Source: Pseudomonas sp. ANT_H12B (GTDB lineage: Bacteria; Pseudomonadota; Gammaproteobacteria; Pseudomonadales; Pseudomonadaceae). From it: a stretch of 64,000 nt of DNA. The notes beneath the pieces are model-generated. The model had not been told where the DNA came from. It ran no database searches and worked only from the letters and a program-made list of their open reading frames with translations. Where the stretch lies: NCBI RefSeq assembly GCF_008369325.1, contig NZ_VOBI01000008.1, forward strand, positions 124,001-188,000, written 5' to 3'. Every line of letters begins with the position of its first letter. Within the stretch, counting starts at the first letter, position 1. A program made the position numbers and the translations under genes. Positions 18,155 through 29,293 of this stretch are shown here, in pieces.

Positions 18155-19162
18155 TCACTGAGCCGCGACGGCGGGCGTGTTGAGCAACACGATCGCAGCG
18201 GTCACCAGCATGTTGACGAGGGTCAGCGGCAGGCAGAACTTCCAGCTGAAATCCATCACTTGGTCATACCGTGGGCGCGGAATCGAGGCGCGCAGCAGGA
18301 TGAAGAGCATGATGAAGAACGCGGTTTTCAGCGCGAACCAGATGAACGGGATCTGCGGCAGAATGCCGAACGGACCGTGCCAGCCACCGAAGAACAGGGT
18401 CACCAGCAGCGCCGAAATCAACACAATGCCGATGTACTCACCGACGAAGAACATGCCCCATTTCATGCCGGCGTATTCAATGTGGTAACCGTCGGCCAGT
18501 TCCTGTTCCGCTTCCGGCTGGTCGAACGGGTGACGGTGAGTCACGGCGACGCCAGCGATGAAGAAGGTCAGGAAACCGAAGATCTGCGGAATGACGAACC
18601 ACAGGTTCTGCGCTTGGTATTCAACGATGTCGCGCATGTTGAACGAGCCGACCTGGATCACGATGCCCATCAGCGACAGGCCCATGAACACTTCGTACGA
18701 CACGGTTTGTGCCGAGGCCCGCAAGCTGCCCAACAGGGCGAACTTGTTGTTACTCGACCAGCCGGCGAACAGCACCGCGTAGACCGACAGGCCGGCCATG
18801 GCGAAGAAGAACAGGATGCCGATGTTGATGTCCGCCACCCCCCAGGTCGGGGTGATCGGGATGATCGCGAAGGCAATCAGCAAGGCGCTCATGGCCACGA
18901 CCGGTGCCAAGGTGAAGATCACCTTGTCGGCGAACGGCGGGGTCCAGTCTTCCTTGAAGAACATCTTGATCATGTCGGCCGCGATCTGGAACGCGCCGAA
19001 CGGGCCGACGCGGTTCGGACCGTAACGGTCCTGCCAGAGGGCGAGCAGGCGACGCTCGACCCAGCTCAGTAACGCGCCGCACACCACCACGGCGAGCAGA
19101 ATCACGATGGCCTTGACGACCGCGATGATCACGTCAATCACTTCAGGCGTGAACCAGGTCAT
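18155..19162 (-). CDS. nuoH: NADH-quinone oxidoreductase subunit H
   Basis: Membrane subunit that forms much of the quinone chamber of complex I, 335 aa with eight or so transmembrane helices. Conserved loops [15 protein letters not shown] and [17 protein letters not shown] are visible. The start ATG overlaps the nuoG stop (ATGA), indicating coupled translation. Confidence 0.98.
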   Translation of the reverse strand: MTWFTPEVIDVIIAVVKAIVILLAVVVCGALLSWVERRLLALWQDRYGPNRVGPFGAFQIAADMIKMFFKEDWTPPFADKVIFTLAPVVAMSALLIAFAIIPITPTWGVADINIGILFFFAMAGLSVYAVLFAGWSSNNKFALLGSLRASAQTVSYEVFMGLSLMGIVIQVGSFNMRDIVEYQAQNLWFVIPQIFGFLTFFIAGVAVTHRHPFDQPEAEQELADGYHIEYAGMKWGMFFVGEYIGIVLISALLVTLFFGGWHGPFGILPQIPFIWFALKTAFFIMLFILLRASIPRPRYDQVMDFSWKFCLPLTLVNMLVTAAIVLLNTPAVAAQ

Positions 19163-21873
19163 TGAGCTGCCTCCTGCAGACCGTCAACGGATTTGCCAAA
19201 GATCGCTGGCGGAATGCCGGCGATACCGGCCGGCAATGCGACCAGACCGGCACCCAGCTCTTCATTGATACGCAGCGGCAGACGCAGGGTCTGGCCAGCA
19301 ACGTTCAAGCTCAGCAAGGCACCGTCATTGACACCCAGGCGGTCGGCTTCGGATTTGGCCAGCGACACGTAAGCGGCCGGGATGCGTTCCTGAACCGGCG
19401 CGGCTTTGGAAGAGTTCTCTTCGCTGCCGAACAGGTGGAAGAACGGCACAACCTGCCAGGTGCCCGGAGCCGGGTTGAACGCACGCGGAACACTGGCGAA
19501 CCAGTTCAGCGAGTCACCGGTGCTTTCGATCAGGCGGGTGCCCGGGTCGCCAGCGCGGATGTGACCACCGACTTCGTCCTGGAACTTGTTCCAGGCTTGC
19601 GGCGAGTTCCAGCCCGGCGACCAGGCGAATGGCACTTGCTGACGCGGTTCGACCGAGCCCGAGTAACCTTCCATGGAGAACGAGAACGCGGTGTCGTTGT
19701 CCTGGGAAGTACGCGGTTCGTGCACGCTGATATCGGCACGCATCGCGGTACGACCGGAGTAACGCAGCGGTTCGCGAGCCAGTTTCAGGCCCTTGATGCG
19801 GAACGCGGCGGACGGTGCGGCGCTGACGATACCGGCCAGTTGTGGAGTGCTGGCGGCACAGGCAGCGGTGACGTGGTCCAGTTGGGTCCAGTCGATCGGC
19901 TGGTTCAACAGGGTGGCGCGCAGGGCATGCAGCCAGCGCCAGCCTTCGTGAACCATGATGCTTGCGTCGAGGTAAGTCGGGTCGAAGACCTGGAAGAAGC
20001 GCTGGGCGCGACCTTCCTGGCTGACCAGCGTACCGTCGCCTTCAGCGAAGCTGGCGGCTGGCAGAACCAGGTGCGCGCGATCGCTGGTAGCGGTCTTCTG
20101 ATGGTCCGCCACGATCAGCACTTTCGCGGCGTTCAAGGCAGCATCGACACGGGCTTTGTCGGTACGGGTGTACAGATCGTTTTCCAGCACGACGATGGCG
20201 TCGGCCTTGCCGTCGATCACCGCTTGCAGCGCAGCATCGACCGAATCGCCACCGAGCATGGCCAGGCCGAGGCTGTTGGCCTCTGGCACGATCAGGCTGA
20301 TGGAACCGTTCTTCTCACGCAGCTTCAGGGCTTTGGCGATGTTTGCCGCGGCTTCGATCAGCGCCTTGGAACCCAACGAGGTACCGGCAATGATCAGCGG
20401 ACGCTTGGCAGCGAGCAGGGCGTCGGCAATGCGCTTGGCCAACCCGAGAGCTTCAGCATCCAGACCTTCTACGGCAGGTGCGCTGGCATCGAGGGCGTGA
20501 GCCACGGCGAAACCGATGCGGGCCAGGTCGTCTGGCGCAGCGTGAACGCATTCTTCAGCGATGTCGTCGAGCTTGGTTTCAGCCAGGCTTGCGATAAACA
20601 GCGGGTTCAGAGCGTTCTGACCGATGTTCTTCACGGCGGCGTCGAGCCAAGGCTGAACACGCATGGCGTCGGCCATGTCTTCGGCCTTGCCTTTGACCGA
20701 TTGACGCAGGGACAGGGCCATGCGCGCAGCGGTCTGGGTCAGGTCTTCACCGAGGACGAAGATGGCGTCGTGGTCTTCGATGTCGCGCATGTTCGGGATC
20801 GGCAGCGGGCTGTCTTTGAGCACCTGCATGACCAGTCGAATGCGTTCCAGCTCAGCGGCTTCGATACCGGAATAGAAGTGCTCGGCGCCGACCAGTTCGC
20901 GCAACGCGTAGTTGCTTTCGAGGCTGGCACGGGGCGAACCGATACCGACGATGTTGCGACCGCGCAGCAGATCGGCGGCTTTATCCAGCGCTTCGTCGAG
21001 GGTCAGCTTGGCGCCGTTAGCCAGCAATGCCTGACGCGGGCGATCCTTGCGATTGACGTAGCCGTAGCCGAAACGGCCACGGTCGCACAGGAAATACTGG
21101 TTTACCGAACCGTTGAAACGGTTTTCGATACGACGCAGTTCACCGTAACGCTCGCCCGGGGAGATGTTGCAACCGCTGGAGCAGCCATGGCAGATGCTCG
21201 GCGAGAACTGCATGTCCCACTTGCGGTTGTAGCGCTCGGAGTGAGTCTTGTCGGTGAACACACCGGTCGGGCAGACCTCGGTGAGGTTGCCGGAGAACTC
21301 GCTTTCCAGGGTGCCGTCTTCAACGCGACCGAAGTACACGTTGTCGTGGGTGCCGAACACACCGAGGTCGGTGCCGCCGGCGTAGTCCTTATAGAAGCGC
21401 ACGCAGCGATAGCAGGCGATGCAGCGGTTCATTTCGTGACCGATGAACGGGCCGAGATCCTGGTTCTGGTGGGTACGCTTGGTGAAGCGATAACGGCGCT
21501 CGTTGTGGCCGGTCATCACCGTCATGTCTTGCAGGTGGCAGTGACCGCCTTCTTCACAGACCGGGCAGTCGTGAGGGTGGTTGGTCATCAGCCATTCAAC
21601 GACGCTGGCGCGAAACACTTTCGCTTCTTCGTCATCGATGGAGATCCAGCTGCCGTCGGTGGCGGGCGTCATGCAGGACATGACGATCCGACCACGCTTG
21701 TCGTTTTCGTCGGTGTACTGCTTGACGGCGCACTGGCGACAAGCGCCAACGCTGCCAAGGGCGGGGTGCCAGCAGAAATAAGGTATATCGAGGCCTAGCG
21801 ACAGACATGCCTGTAACAGGTTGTCTGCCCCATCGACTTCGAGCGCTTTGCCGTCTACGTGGATAGTGGCCAT
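19159..21873 (-). CDS. nuoG: NADH-quinone oxidoreductase subunit G
   Basis: The large iron-sulfur subunit of the peripheral arm of complex I, 904 aa. The N-terminal [2Fe-2S] domain has [18 protein letters not shown] His/Cys [4Fe-4S] site is seen in [12 protein letters not shown], a further site in [17 protein letters not shown], and the additional N7-type site in [10 protein letters not shown] molybdopterin-oxidoreductase-like domain without cofactor function makes up the rest. It is separated from nuoF by an unusually long 137 bp gap with a hairpin, whereas all other joints in the operon are tight. Confidence 0.98.
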   Translation of the reverse strand: MATIHVDGKALEVDGADNLLQACLSLGLDIPYFCWHPALGSVGACRQCAVKQYTDENDKRGRIVMSCMTPATDGSWISIDDEEAKVFRASVVEWLMTNHPHDCPVCEEGGHCHLQDMTVMTGHNERRYRFTKRTHQNQDLGPFIGHEMNRCIACYRCVRFYKDYAGGTDLGVFGTHDNVYFGRVEDGTLESEFSGNLTEVCPTGVFTDKTHSERYNRKWDMQFSPSICHGCSSGCNISPGERYGELRRIENRFNGSVNQYFLCDRGRFGYGYVNRKDRPRQALLANGAKLTLDEALDKAADLLRGRNIVGIGSPRASLESNYALRELVGAEHFYSGIEAAELERIRLVMQVLKDSPLPIPNMRDIEDHDAIFVLGEDLTQTAARMALSLRQSVKGKAEDMADAMRVQPWLDAAVKNIGQNALNPLFIASLAETKLDDIAEECVHAAPDDLARIGFAVAHALDASAPAVEGLDAEALGLAKRIADALLAAKRPLIIAGTSLGSKALIEAAANIAKALKLREKNGSISLIVPEANSLGLAMLGGDSVDAALQAVIDGKADAIVVLENDLYTRTDKARVDAALNAAKVLIVADHQKTATSDRAHLVLPAASFAEGDGTLVSQEGRAQRFFQVFDPTYLDASIMVHEGWRWLHALRATLLNQPIDWTQLDHVTAACAASTPQLAGIVSAAPSAAFRIKGLKLAREPLRYSGRTAMRADISVHEPRTSQDNDTAFSFSMEGYSGSVEPRQQVPFAWSPGWNSPQAWNKFQDEVGGHIRAGDPGTRLIESTGDSLNWFASVPRAFNPAPGTWQVVPFFHLFGSEENSSKAAPVQERIPAAYVSLAKSEADRLGVNDGALLSLNVAGQTLRLPLRINEELGAGLVALPAGIAGIPPAIFGKSVDGLQEAAQ

Positions 21874-22010
21874 GGTTCAAAGTTCTTCGTTGGCCCGGTG
21901 TCAGCGGGCGTGGCTAATGGAATCTTGTTATCCGCGCGAATCAAAACAGCCGATAAAGGCGTCATCGCACGAAAAGCGAACGGCACGGACCGTTCGCCTT
22001 TTTTAAAGCG
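21874..22010 (-). promoter_or_regulatory. nuoF-nuoG intergenic hairpin
   Basis: The 137 bp gap contains an 8 bp perfect stem GCGAACGG/CCGTTCGC at 21976-21997 with a six-base loop, directly after the nuoF stop. On the coding strand only TTTTCG follows it, so it is at best a partial terminator or an RNA-processing/stability element. It could set the ratio of NADH module (E, F) to downstream subunits. Confidence 0.5.
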
Positions 22011-23366
22011 TTAAGCGCCGACTACGATCGGCCTTGCCAGAGGCGGGACGACGGCGCTGGTGGGCGCGATGCCGGCTTCGAACTCATGGCGGAAGTATTT
22101 GATTGCGCTGCCCAATGGTTCTACGGCACCCGGTGCGTGAGCACAGAAGGTCTTGCCAGGGCCCAGGAAACCGACCAGACCCAGCAGGGTCTCGATGTCG
22201 CCGGGTTGCCCTTCGCCATGCTCGAGCGCCATCAAGAGCTTGACGCTCCACGGCAGACCATCACGGCACGGCGTGCAGAAGCCACAGGATTCACGGGAGA
22301 AGAACTCTTCCATGTTGCGCAGCAGGGCCACCATGTTGACGCTGTCGTCCACCGCCATGGCCAGGCCGGTACCCATACGGGTGCCCACTTTGGCGATGCC
22401 GCCGGCGTACATTTGTGCGTCCAGGTGTTCCGGCAACAGGAAACCGGTACCGGCGCCGCCTGGCTGCCAGCATTTGAGCTTGTAACCGTCGCGCATGCCG
22501 CCGGCGTAGTCTTCGAACAACTCGCGACCGGTGACGCCGAATGGCAATTCCCACAGACCCGGGTTCTTGACCTTGCCGGAGAAGCCCATGAGCTTGGTGC
22601 CCATGTCTTCACTGCCTTCACGAGCCAACGATTTGTACCAGTCCACGCCGTCGGCAATGATTGCCGGCACGTTGCACAGGGTTTCAACGTTGTTCACGCA
22701 CGTCGGCTTGCCCCACACGCCAACGGCGGCAGGGAAGGGCGGTTTGGAACGCGGGTTGGCGCGGCGACCTTCGAGGGAGTTGATCAGTGCGGTTTCTTCA
22801 CCGCAGATGTAACGCCCGGCCCCGGTGTGGACTAACAGCTCGAAATCGAAGCCGCTGCCCAGGATGTTTTTACCCAGCAAGCCGGCTGCCTTGGCTTCTT
22901 CCACGGCACGGTTCAGGTGCTTGGCGGCGGTGGTGTATTCGCCACGCAGGAAGATGTAGCCACGGTAGGTTTTCAGCGCGCGGGCACTGATCAGCATGCC
23001 TTCGATCAACAGATGGGGCAGTTGCTCCATCAGCATGCGGTCTTTCCAGGTGTTCGGTTCCATCTCGTCCGCGTTGCACAGCAGGTAGCGGATGTTGATG
23101 GATTCGTCTTTGGGCATCAGGCCCCACTTAACACCCGTGGGGAAGCCTGCACCGCCGCGACCTTTAAGGCCGGCGTCTTTCACGGTCTGGACGATGTCGT
23201 CCTGAGCCATGTCGGCAAAGGCCTTGCGCGCCGCAGCGTAACCGTTCTTGGCTTGGTACTCGTCGAGCCACACAGCCTCGCCGTCGTCTCGCAGGCGCCA
23301 GGTCAGCGGATGAGTCTCGGCCGACCGCTTGATGCGGTTGGCAGGACCGAAGGAAGTCAGGGTCAT
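22011..23366 (-). CDS. nuoF: NADH-quinone oxidoreductase subunit F (NADH/FMN site)
   Basis: NADH-oxidising flavoprotein of complex I, 451 aa. The glycine-rich NADH/FMN site [14 protein letters not shown] and the FMN segment [19 protein letters not shown] are present, as is the N3 cluster motif [12 protein letters not shown]. It passes electrons from FMN into the iron-sulfur chain. Its ATG overlaps the nuoE stop (ATGA). Confidence 0.98.
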   Translation of the reverse strand: MTLTSFGPANRIKRSAETHPLTWRLRDDGEAVWLDEYQAKNGYAAARKAFADMAQDDIVQTVKDAGLKGRGGAGFPTGVKWGLMPKDESINIRYLLCNADEMEPNTWKDRMLMEQLPHLLIEGMLISARALKTYRGYIFLRGEYTTAAKHLNRAVEEAKAAGLLGKNILGSGFDFELLVHTGAGRYICGEETALINSLEGRRANPRSKPPFPAAVGVWGKPTCVNNVETLCNVPAIIADGVDWYKSLAREGSEDMGTKLMGFSGKVKNPGLWELPFGVTGRELFEDYAGGMRDGYKLKCWQPGGAGTGFLLPEHLDAQMYAGGIAKVGTRMGTGLAMAVDDSVNMVALLRNMEEFFSRESCGFCTPCRDGLPWSVKLLMALEHGEGQPGDIETLLGLVGFLGPGKTFCAHAPGAVEPLGSAIKYFRHEFEAGIAPTSAVVPPLARPIVVGA

Positions 23367-23860
23367 ACGTAGCCCTCGAGCAATTTGGCAACGCCGGCAG
23401 GCTGCACATCACCGAAAGTGTCGTCGTCGATCATCAACGCCGGCGCCTTGTCGCAGTTGCCGAGGCAGCAGACCGGCAGCAGGGTGAAACGACCGTCGGC
23501 GGTGGTCTGACCCAGGCCGATGCCCAGATTGCTCTGGATTTCGCTGACCACCGATTCATGGCCGCCGATGTAGCAGACCATGCTGTCGCAGACGCGAATG
23601 ATGTGACGGCCGACCGGCTGACGGAAGATCTGGCTATAGAACGTCGCCACGCCTTCAACGTCGCTGGCCGGGATGCCGAGGATCTCGCCGATGGCGTAGA
23701 GCGCGCCATCAGGCACCCAGCCACGTTCCTTCTGGACGATCTTCAGGGCTTCGATCGACGCCGCGCGCGGGTCTTCGTAGTGATGCAGCTCGTGCTCAAT
23801 GGCCGAGCGCTCGGTTTCACTCAGGGTGAAACGATCTGTCTGGATAAGCGTGCTGTTCAT
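23363..23860 (-). CDS. nuoE: NADH-quinone oxidoreductase subunit E ([2Fe-2S])
   Basis: The thioredoxin-fold [2Fe-2S] subunit that partners NuoF, 165 aa. The four cluster cysteines lie in [10 protein letters not shown] and [12 protein letters not shown]. The start follows nuoCD by two bases and the stop overlaps nuoF. Confidence 0.98.
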   Translation of the reverse strand: MNSTLIQTDRFTLSETERSAIEHELHHYEDPRAASIEALKIVQKERGWVPDGALYAIGEILGIPASDVEGVATFYSQIFRQPVGRHIIRVCDSMVCYIGGHESVVSEIQSNLGIGLGQTTADGRFTLLPVCCLGNCDKAPALMIDDDTFGDVQPAGVAKLLEGYV

Positions 23861-23862
23861 GC

Positions 23863-25647
23863 TTAGCGGTCCACGTCGGCCATAACGAAATCGATACTAC
23901 CCAGGTACGCAATCAAGTCCGCGACCATGCTGCCTTTGATCACCGAAGGGATCTGCTGCAGGTGCGGGAAACTTGGGGTGCGAATCCGGGTGCGGTAGCT
24001 CATGGTGCCGCCATCGCTCGTCAGGTAATAACTGTTGATGCCCTTGGTCGCTTCGATCATCTGGAAGGATTCGTTGGCCGGCATGACCGGGCCCCACGAA
24101 ACTTGCAGGAAGTGCGTGATCAGGGTCTCGATGTGCTGCAGGGTGCGCTCTTTCGGCGGCGGCGTGGTCAGCGGATGATCCGCCTTGTACGGGCCTTCCG
24201 GCATGTTGCGCATGCACTGCTCGATAATCTTCAAGCTCTGGCGCATTTCTTCGACACGCACGATGCAACGGTCGTAGGCATCGCCATTGGCCGCCAGCGG
24301 TACTTCGAATTCGAAGTTCTCGTAACCGGAGTACGGACGAGCCTTGCGCAGGTCGAAATCGCAACCGGTCGAACGCAAGCCGGAACCGGTGACGCCCCAT
24401 TCCAGGGCTTCTTTGGTGTTGTAGGCGGCGACGCCGATGGTCCGGCCACGCAGGATGCTGTTGTCCAGTGCGGCTTTCTGGTATTCGTCCAGACGCTTTG
24501 GCATCCAGTCGATGAAGTCTTTCACCAGTTTTTCCCAGCCGCGCGGCAGGTCGTGAGCGACGCCGCCGATGCGGTACCAGGCCGGGTGCAGACGGAAGCC
24601 GGTAATGGCTTCGATCACCGTGTACGCCTTCTGACGGTCGGTGAACGTGAAGAACACCGGGGTCATGGCGCCGACGTCCTGGATGTAGGTGCCCAGGAAC
24701 AGCAGGTGGCTGGTGATCCGAAAGAACTCGGCCATCATGATGCGGATGACGTCGACTTTCTCGGGCACCTTGATGCCGGCCAGCTTCTCGACCGAGAGCA
24801 CGTACGGCAGGTTGTTCATCACGCCGCCGAGGTAGTCGATACGGTCGGTGTACGGAATGAAACTGTGCCAGGACTGACGCTCGGCCATCTTCTCGGCACC
24901 ACGGTGGTGGTAACCGACGTCCGGCACGCAATCGACGATCTCTTCACCGTCCAGCTGCAGAATGATGCGGAACGCACCGTGCGCGGAAGGGTGGTTAGGA
25001 CCGAGGTTGAGGAACATGTAGTCCTCGTTCGCACCGGAACGCTTCATGCCCCAGTCTTCAGGCTTGAAGCGCGCGGCTTCTTCCTCAAGCTGTTGCTTGG
25101 CCAGCGTCAGGCTGAACGGGTCGAACTCGGTGGCACGGGCCGGGAAGTCCTTGCGCAGCGGGTGACCTTCCCAGGTCGGCGGCATCATGATGCGTGTCAG
25201 GTGCGGGTGGCCGGCAAAGTTGATGCCGTACATGTCCCACACTTCACGCTCGTACCAGTTGGCGTTCGGCCAGATACCGGTAACGGTCGGCACGCTAAGG
25301 TCGCTCTCGGACAAGGCGACCTTGATCATTACGTCACTATTACGTTCGATCGACATCAAGTGATAGAACACAGTGAAGTCGGCGCCGCTTGGCAGCCCTT
25401 GACGCTTGGTGCGCAGACGCTCGTCCACGCCGTGCAGGTCATAGAGCATGACGTACGGCTTGGGCAGGTTGCGCAGGAAGGTCAGGACTTCGACGAGTTT
25501 GGCGCGGGCAACCCAAAGCACCGGCATGCCGGTGCGGGTAGGCTGGGCGATGAACGCCTCGGGGCCAAAACGGTTGTTCAGTTCGACGACCACATCCTGG
25601 TCGTCTGCCTTATAAGGCGGGATGTACAGAGCACTGCCTGTAGTCAT
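23863..25647 (-). CDS. nuoCD: NADH-quinone oxidoreductase subunit C/D fusion
   Basis: A single 594-residue polypeptide joins the 30 kDa (NuoC) domain, roughly residues 1-190, to the 49 kDa (NuoD) domain, roughly 205-594. NuoC is recognised by [19 protein letters not shown] and NuoD by [15 protein letters not shown] near the quinone site. Fusion of C and D is normal in gamma-proteobacteria including Pseudomonas and E. coli. Together with NuoB it forms the quinone-reducing site. Confidence 0.98.
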   Translation of the reverse strand: MTTGSALYIPPYKADDQDVVVELNNRFGPEAFIAQPTRTGMPVLWVARAKLVEVLTFLRNLPKPYVMLYDLHGVDERLRTKRQGLPSGADFTVFYHLMSIERNSDVMIKVALSESDLSVPTVTGIWPNANWYEREVWDMYGINFAGHPHLTRIMMPPTWEGHPLRKDFPARATEFDPFSLTLAKQQLEEEAARFKPEDWGMKRSGANEDYMFLNLGPNHPSAHGAFRIILQLDGEEIVDCVPDVGYHHRGAEKMAERQSWHSFIPYTDRIDYLGGVMNNLPYVLSVEKLAGIKVPEKVDVIRIMMAEFFRITSHLLFLGTYIQDVGAMTPVFFTFTDRQKAYTVIEAITGFRLHPAWYRIGGVAHDLPRGWEKLVKDFIDWMPKRLDEYQKAALDNSILRGRTIGVAAYNTKEALEWGVTGSGLRSTGCDFDLRKARPYSGYENFEFEVPLAANGDAYDRCIVRVEEMRQSLKIIEQCMRNMPEGPYKADHPLTTPPPKERTLQHIETLITHFLQVSWGPVMPANESFQMIEATKGINSYYLTSDGGTMSYRTRIRTPSFPHLQQIPSVIKGSMVADLIAYLGSIDFVMADVDR

Positions 25648-25719
25648 GGTTATTTATCGCTTTCGGTCAACGTAAAGAATGAAGCCAGTTTCTCGTTCTA
25701 TAAAAGAAGCAGATCTGGA

Positions 25720-26394
25720 TCAGACTTCGTCGGGGCTGCGCAGGTTGGTGACTGCGATTCGCTGTTCGCGGCGCTGTTCCTTTTGCGAAGGCATCTCGGC
25801 GCGGTACACGCCTTGATCGCCGACGACCCAGGAAAGCGGACGACGCTCCTGTCCAATCGACTCTTGCAAGAGCATCAAGCCTTGCAGGAAAGCTTCAGGA
25901 CGGGGCGGGCAGCCAGGCACGTAGACGTCCACGGGCAGGAACTTGTCCACCCCTTGAACGACGGAGTAGATGTCGTACATGCCACCGGAGTTGGCGCACG
26001 AACCCATGGAGATAACCCATTTAGGTTCGAGCATTTGCTCGTAGAGACGCTGAATGATCGGCGCCATCTTGATGAAGCAGGTACCGGCGATAACCATGAA
26101 ATCCGCCTGGCGCGGCGATGCCCGGATAACCTCGGCGCCAAAGCGCGCGATGTCGTGGGGCGCCGTGAAGGCGGTAGTCATTTCCACATAACAGCACGAA
26201 AGGCCGAAGTTATACGGCCACAGGGAGTTCTTGCGCCCCCAGTTGATCGTGCCGTTAAGCACGTCTTCGAGCTTGCCCATGAAAATGTTTTTGTGGACTT
26301 GATCTTCTAACGGATCGGAAACGGTTTCCCGCTCGCCAATCGGATACTGCTCGTTAGGAGCATCGGGGTCGATCCTGGTGAGATTGTATTGCAT
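25720..26394 (-). CDS. nuoB: NADH-quinone oxidoreductase subunit B
   Basis: Carries cluster N2, the final electron donor to quinone in complex I, 224 aa. Cluster ligands are in [24 protein letters not shown] and PGCPPRPE. The ATG at 26394 ([10 protein letters not shown]) has GAGG about eight bases upstream and is preferred to the TTG six bases earlier. It starts 10 bp after nuoA. Confidence 0.97.
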   Translation of the reverse strand: MQYNLTRIDPDAPNEQYPIGERETVSDPLEDQVHKNIFMGKLEDVLNGTINWGRKNSLWPYNFGLSCCYVEMTTAFTAPHDIARFGAEVIRASPRQADFMVIAGTCFIKMAPIIQRLYEQMLEPKWVISMGSCANSGGMYDIYSVVQGVDKFLPVDVYVPGCPPRPEAFLQGLMLLQESIGQERRPLSWVVGDQGVYRAEMPSQKEQRREQRIAVTNLRSPDEV

Positions 26395-26404
26395 TGCCAA
26401 AGCC

Positions 26405-26818
26405 TCATTGTTTCAGCTTCGCCTGCCGCTTGCGACGAGCTTCCGGAGCCCAGTCAAGGGCGCCCACTCGGAACAGGTAGACAAGACCTGCCAACAGAAT
26501 TGCTATGAAAACGAGAGCTTCGACGAATCCGGTCCAGCCGCTTTCGCGGACGGACACAGACCAGGCAAAGAGAAAGAGGGCTTCGATATCGAAGATCACG
26601 AAGAGCATCGCGACCAGATAGAATTTGGCTGAGAGCCGCAAGCGGGCACCACCTGTAGGTAGCATGCCGGACTCGAACGGTTCGTTTTTGCTGCGGCCCC
26701 AGGCTTTTGACCCGAGGAGGCTTGAGACGCCAAGCATGAAGGCGCAAAGGCCGACGACGCCCAGAAGGAAAATGGCAAAGCCCCAGTTGTGGGCCATGAG
26801 TCCTGTCGCTTCGGGCAT
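26405..26818 (-). CDS. nuoA: NADH-quinone oxidoreductase subunit A
   Basis: Membrane subunit of complex I, 137 aa with three transmembrane helices, recognised by the KNEPFESG loop and the [11 protein letters not shown] helix. The start is the ATG at 26818 ([13 protein letters not shown]); an upstream TTG in frame would add an unlikely N-terminus. It is the first gene of the thirteen-gene nuo operon. Confidence 0.97.
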   Translation of the reverse strand: MPEATGLMAHNWGFAIFLLGVVGLCAFMLGVSSLLGSKAWGRSKNEPFESGMLPTGGARLRLSAKFYLVAMLFVIFDIEALFLFAWSVSVRESGWTGFVEALVFIAILLAGLVYLFRVGALDWAPEARRKRQAKLKQ

Positions 26819-27370
26819 GCTGGTAATCCTTAACAGAGAGCAAAGGTCTCTGAGCTTGAAAAGAAACAAAGCAGTGACGATATGTCGCAGCAATCAATCC
26901 CGCTGATTTTATGGCACAACACCGTGCAAGTAAAATTCAGATAGCGAAATTATTTAATGGAATAAGGACATAGCGTGCCTCCAAGGCGTCGCAGCCCATG
27001 CGTTGCGGGCATTAGCCAGTTTTTCATCAATTATGTTTTGTAGGGAATGTAACGAACATAGTTGTCGCCAAATGATAATCAATATTGTTTGGAGCGGTTT
27101 TTAAACTGTTTAACAGGGCGAGCGTTGGGAAGTTGTCTTATATGCACGTTACTGCAAGTTGTGGGTAGGGTCATTTTACCTTCTTCTCCTGATCGGAAAA
27201 ATGCTCTGGGTCAATGATTTTGCGCACGATTTTCGGGTGCGCACATCCCCTGTGGGAGCCGGGCTTGCCCGCGATAACGGTGTGTCAGACGCCGCAGATG
27301 TGACTGGCAGGCCGCCATCGTGGGCAAGCCCACTCCCACGGGGTTCGGCGGTGGTTGTTAAATCCCGGGC
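26819..27370. promoter_or_regulatory. nuoA upstream region (552 bp, non-coding)
   Basis: This AT-rich region must hold the nuo operon promoter, but I cannot point to a clear -10/-35 pair. Visible elements are a short hairpin in the leader (AGAGAGC/GGTCTCT, 26834-26851), a partial Fur-box-like sequence (27068-27086, about 14 of 19 consensus positions) and a REPIN (27251-27340) near the aceA terminator. A possible 174-residue plus-strand frame (27159-27683) crosses the REPIN and the aceA 3' end and is not a gene. Confidence 0.5.
27251..27340. repeat. REPIN (paired REP palindromes), copy 1
   Basis: Two inverted copies of a Pseudomonas REP (TGTGGGAGCCGGGCTTGCCC on the left and its near complement ending CTCCCACG on the right) are separated by about 50 bp. 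Similar elements occur at 35689, 49445 and 59453. They are non-autonomous repeats moved in trans by a RAYT transposase, which is not in this window. Confidence 0.85.
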
Positions 27371-27401
27371 AAAAAAAAACGCCCCGAACCAGTCGGGGCG
27401 T
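27371..27401 (-). terminator. Rho-independent terminator of aceA
   Basis: A nine-base stem ACGCCCCGA/TCGGGGCGT with a short loop is followed on the minus strand by nine T residues. It lies about 70 bp after the aceA stop. Confidence 0.9.
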
Positions 27402-27468
27402 CAGTTATGCGACGTTGCGGTTAGCTTTCTATTCGGTCCGCTACGGCCGTTTGCTCAGCTGAATCAGA

Positions 27469-28794
27469 TCAGTGGAACTGTTCTTCTTCGGTCGAACCGG
27501 TCAGCGCGGTTACCGAAGACGAACCACCTTGAATCACAGTGGTCATGTCGTCGAAGTAGCCGGTGCCCACTTCCTGCTGGTGTGCCACGAAGGTGTAACC
27601 CTTGGCGGCGTCAGCGAACTCTTGCTCTTGCAGCTTCACGTAGGCAGTCATGTCGTTGCGGGCGTAGTCGTGCGCCAGGTTGAACATGCTGTGCCACATG
27701 TTGTGAATGCCGGCCAGGGTGATGAACTGGTGCTTGTAACCCATGGCAGACAGTTCGCGCTGGAATTTGGCGATGGTCGCGTCGTCCAGGTTTTTCTTCC
27801 AGTTGAAGGAAGGCGAGCAGTTGTACGACAGCAGTTGGTCCGGGTATTCCTTTTTGATCGCTTCAGCGAAGCGACGAGCTTCGTCCAGATCCGGCTTGGC
27901 GGTTTCGCACCAGATCAGGTCGGCGTACGGCGCGTAAGCCAGGCCGCGAGAGATCGCCTGGTCGAGACCGGCACGCACTTTGTAGAAGCCTTCCTGGGTG
28001 CGTTCGCCAGTCACGAATGGCTGGTCGTACGGATCGCAGTCGGAAGTCAGCAGGTCAGCCGCGTTAGCGTCGGTACGAGCCAGGATGATGGTCGGCGTAC
28101 CGGCAACGTCAGCCGCCAGACGGGCAGCGGTCAGTTTCTGCACGGCTTCCTGGGTAGGAACCAGTACCTTGCCGCCCATGTGGCCGCATTTTTTCACGGA
28201 GGCCAGTTGGTCTTCGAAGTGAACGCCGGCGGCGCCTGCTTCGATCATGCTCTTCATCAGCTCGTAAGCGTTCAGTACGCCGCCGAAACCGGCTTCAGCA
28301 TCAGCCACGATCGGCGCGAAGTAGTCGATGTAACCTTCGTCGCCCGGGCCTTTGCCGGCTTTCCACTGGATCTGGTCAGCGCGACGGAACGAGTTGTTGA
28401 TGCGCTTGACCACGGTTGGAACCGAATCCACCGGGTACAGCGACTGGTCCGGGTACATCGATTCTGCGGAGTTGTTGTCCGCAGCGACTTGCCAGCCCGA
28501 CAGGTAGATTGCCTGGATACCGGCTTTAACTTGTTGTACAGCCTGGCCGCCGGTCAGGGCGCCCATGCAGTTGACGAAATCTTTCTCAGGACGGAAGGAT
28601 GGCTTGGCGCCCTGGGTCACCAGGTTCCAAAGCTTCTCGGCGCCCAATTTTGCAAAGGTGTGCTCAGGTTGAACCGAGCCACGCAGGCGGACGACGTCAG
28701 CAGCGGAGTAAGCGCGTGTCACGCCTTTCCAGCGCGGGTTTTCAGCCCAATCTTTTTCGAGGGCTGCAATTTGCTGTTCGCGTGTCAGTGCCAT
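27469..28794 (-). CDS. aceA: Isocitrate lyase
   Basis: Glyoxylate-shunt enzyme that splits isocitrate to succinate and glyoxylate, 441 aa. The catalytic-loop signature KKCGHMGGK with its active-site cysteine and the substrate-binding stretch NCSPSFNW are present. The length fits the short isocitrate lyase of P. putida and P. fluorescens rather than the longer P. aeruginosa form. It stands alone with its own terminator. The two isocitrate dehydrogenases that compete for its substrate are encoded 8 kb away. Confidence 0.97.
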   Translation of the reverse strand: MALTREQQIAALEKDWAENPRWKGVTRAYSAADVVRLRGSVQPEHTFAKLGAEKLWNLVTQGAKPSFRPEKDFVNCMGALTGGQAVQQVKAGIQAIYLSGWQVAADNNSAESMYPDQSLYPVDSVPTVVKRINNSFRRADQIQWKAGKGPGDEGYIDYFAPIVADAEAGFGGVLNAYELMKSMIEAGAAGVHFEDQLASVKKCGHMGGKVLVPTQEAVQKLTAARLAADVAGTPTIILARTDANAADLLTSDCDPYDQPFVTGERTQEGFYKVRAGLDQAISRGLAYAPYADLIWCETAKPDLDEARRFAEAIKKEYPDQLLSYNCSPSFNWKKNLDDATIAKFQRELSAMGYKHQFITLAGIHNMWHSMFNLAHDYARNDMTAYVKLQEQEFADAAKGYTFVAHQQEVGTGYFDDMTTVIQGGSSSVTALTGSTEEEQFH

Positions 28795-29293
28795 GGAGAT
28801 AAACCTCGTCGCATAGGTCTGGGGTGGAAAATTCCTGCTCCTGCCAAGTACGCATGGTTAGAAGGCGTAAAAGGCTGCTCGCTGACCAGAAGCTTAGGTG
28901 GTCAAGTCGGATTCGGCGGGGATGGCGACGGGATGAACGATGGGCTCGAGGGGAAGTGAGCAGGTAAGGGCGAACTGGCGAGCGCATTCGGGCGTCGTGG
29001 GCCTTGGTGCGAACTTCAGAGTGGAGCCGGGTTACCTAATTACGCTTCCGTCCCTCGGGACAACTTCGTTCCAGTCGGCAACCTCGTCAAACACACCTTG
29101 TGGGCGGTACAGACACGAAGCGGCTCGCGGGGTAGGTGCGAACGGCGCCTCGAAGGCCCTTGCCAGGGCCCCTGATTAGCGGGAGCGAGGCCATCATGCC
29201 TTCGCTTTTTTGTATCGTCAAACGTTTTGTAGTGCTTTTTTTGCGCCACTACATCTTTGGTCTAATACGACTAATCAGTCAGTTTTTGGTGGT
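28795..29293. other. 499 bp region between aceA and the secretin-N gene
   Basis: The aceA promoter must lie here on the minus strand, but no strong -10/-35 pair is clear. The right half contains an orphan plus-strand terminator and a GC-rich, hairpin-rich stretch treated separately as a possible small RNA. A 79-residue plus-strand frame (28940-29179) shows no protein-like features. Confidence 0.4.
29046..29211 (+). ncRNA. Candidate small RNA with Rho-independent terminator
   Basis: A terminator-like hairpin at 29184-29206 (AGCGA-GGC with GCC-T-TCGCT, one bulged base) followed by six T residues has no protein-coding gene in front of it on the plus strand. Upstream are further stems: GTCCC/GGGAC near 29052-29063 and GGCCCT/AGGGCC near 29155-29170. 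A weak TTCAGA ... TAATTA promoter with a 16 bp spacer lies just before 29046. The 5' end is a guess and I do not recognise the RNA. Confidence 0.35.

Noticed and set aside
11901..26310. Long open frames on the plus strand opposite the nuo genes (up to 878 residues)
   Set aside because: They mirror the GC-rich codon structure of the nuo genes on the other strand, and none has recognisable motifs.
28940..29179. 79-residue plus-strand frame before the orphan terminator
   Set aside because: No ribosome site and no protein-like pattern; a small RNA explains the terminator better.
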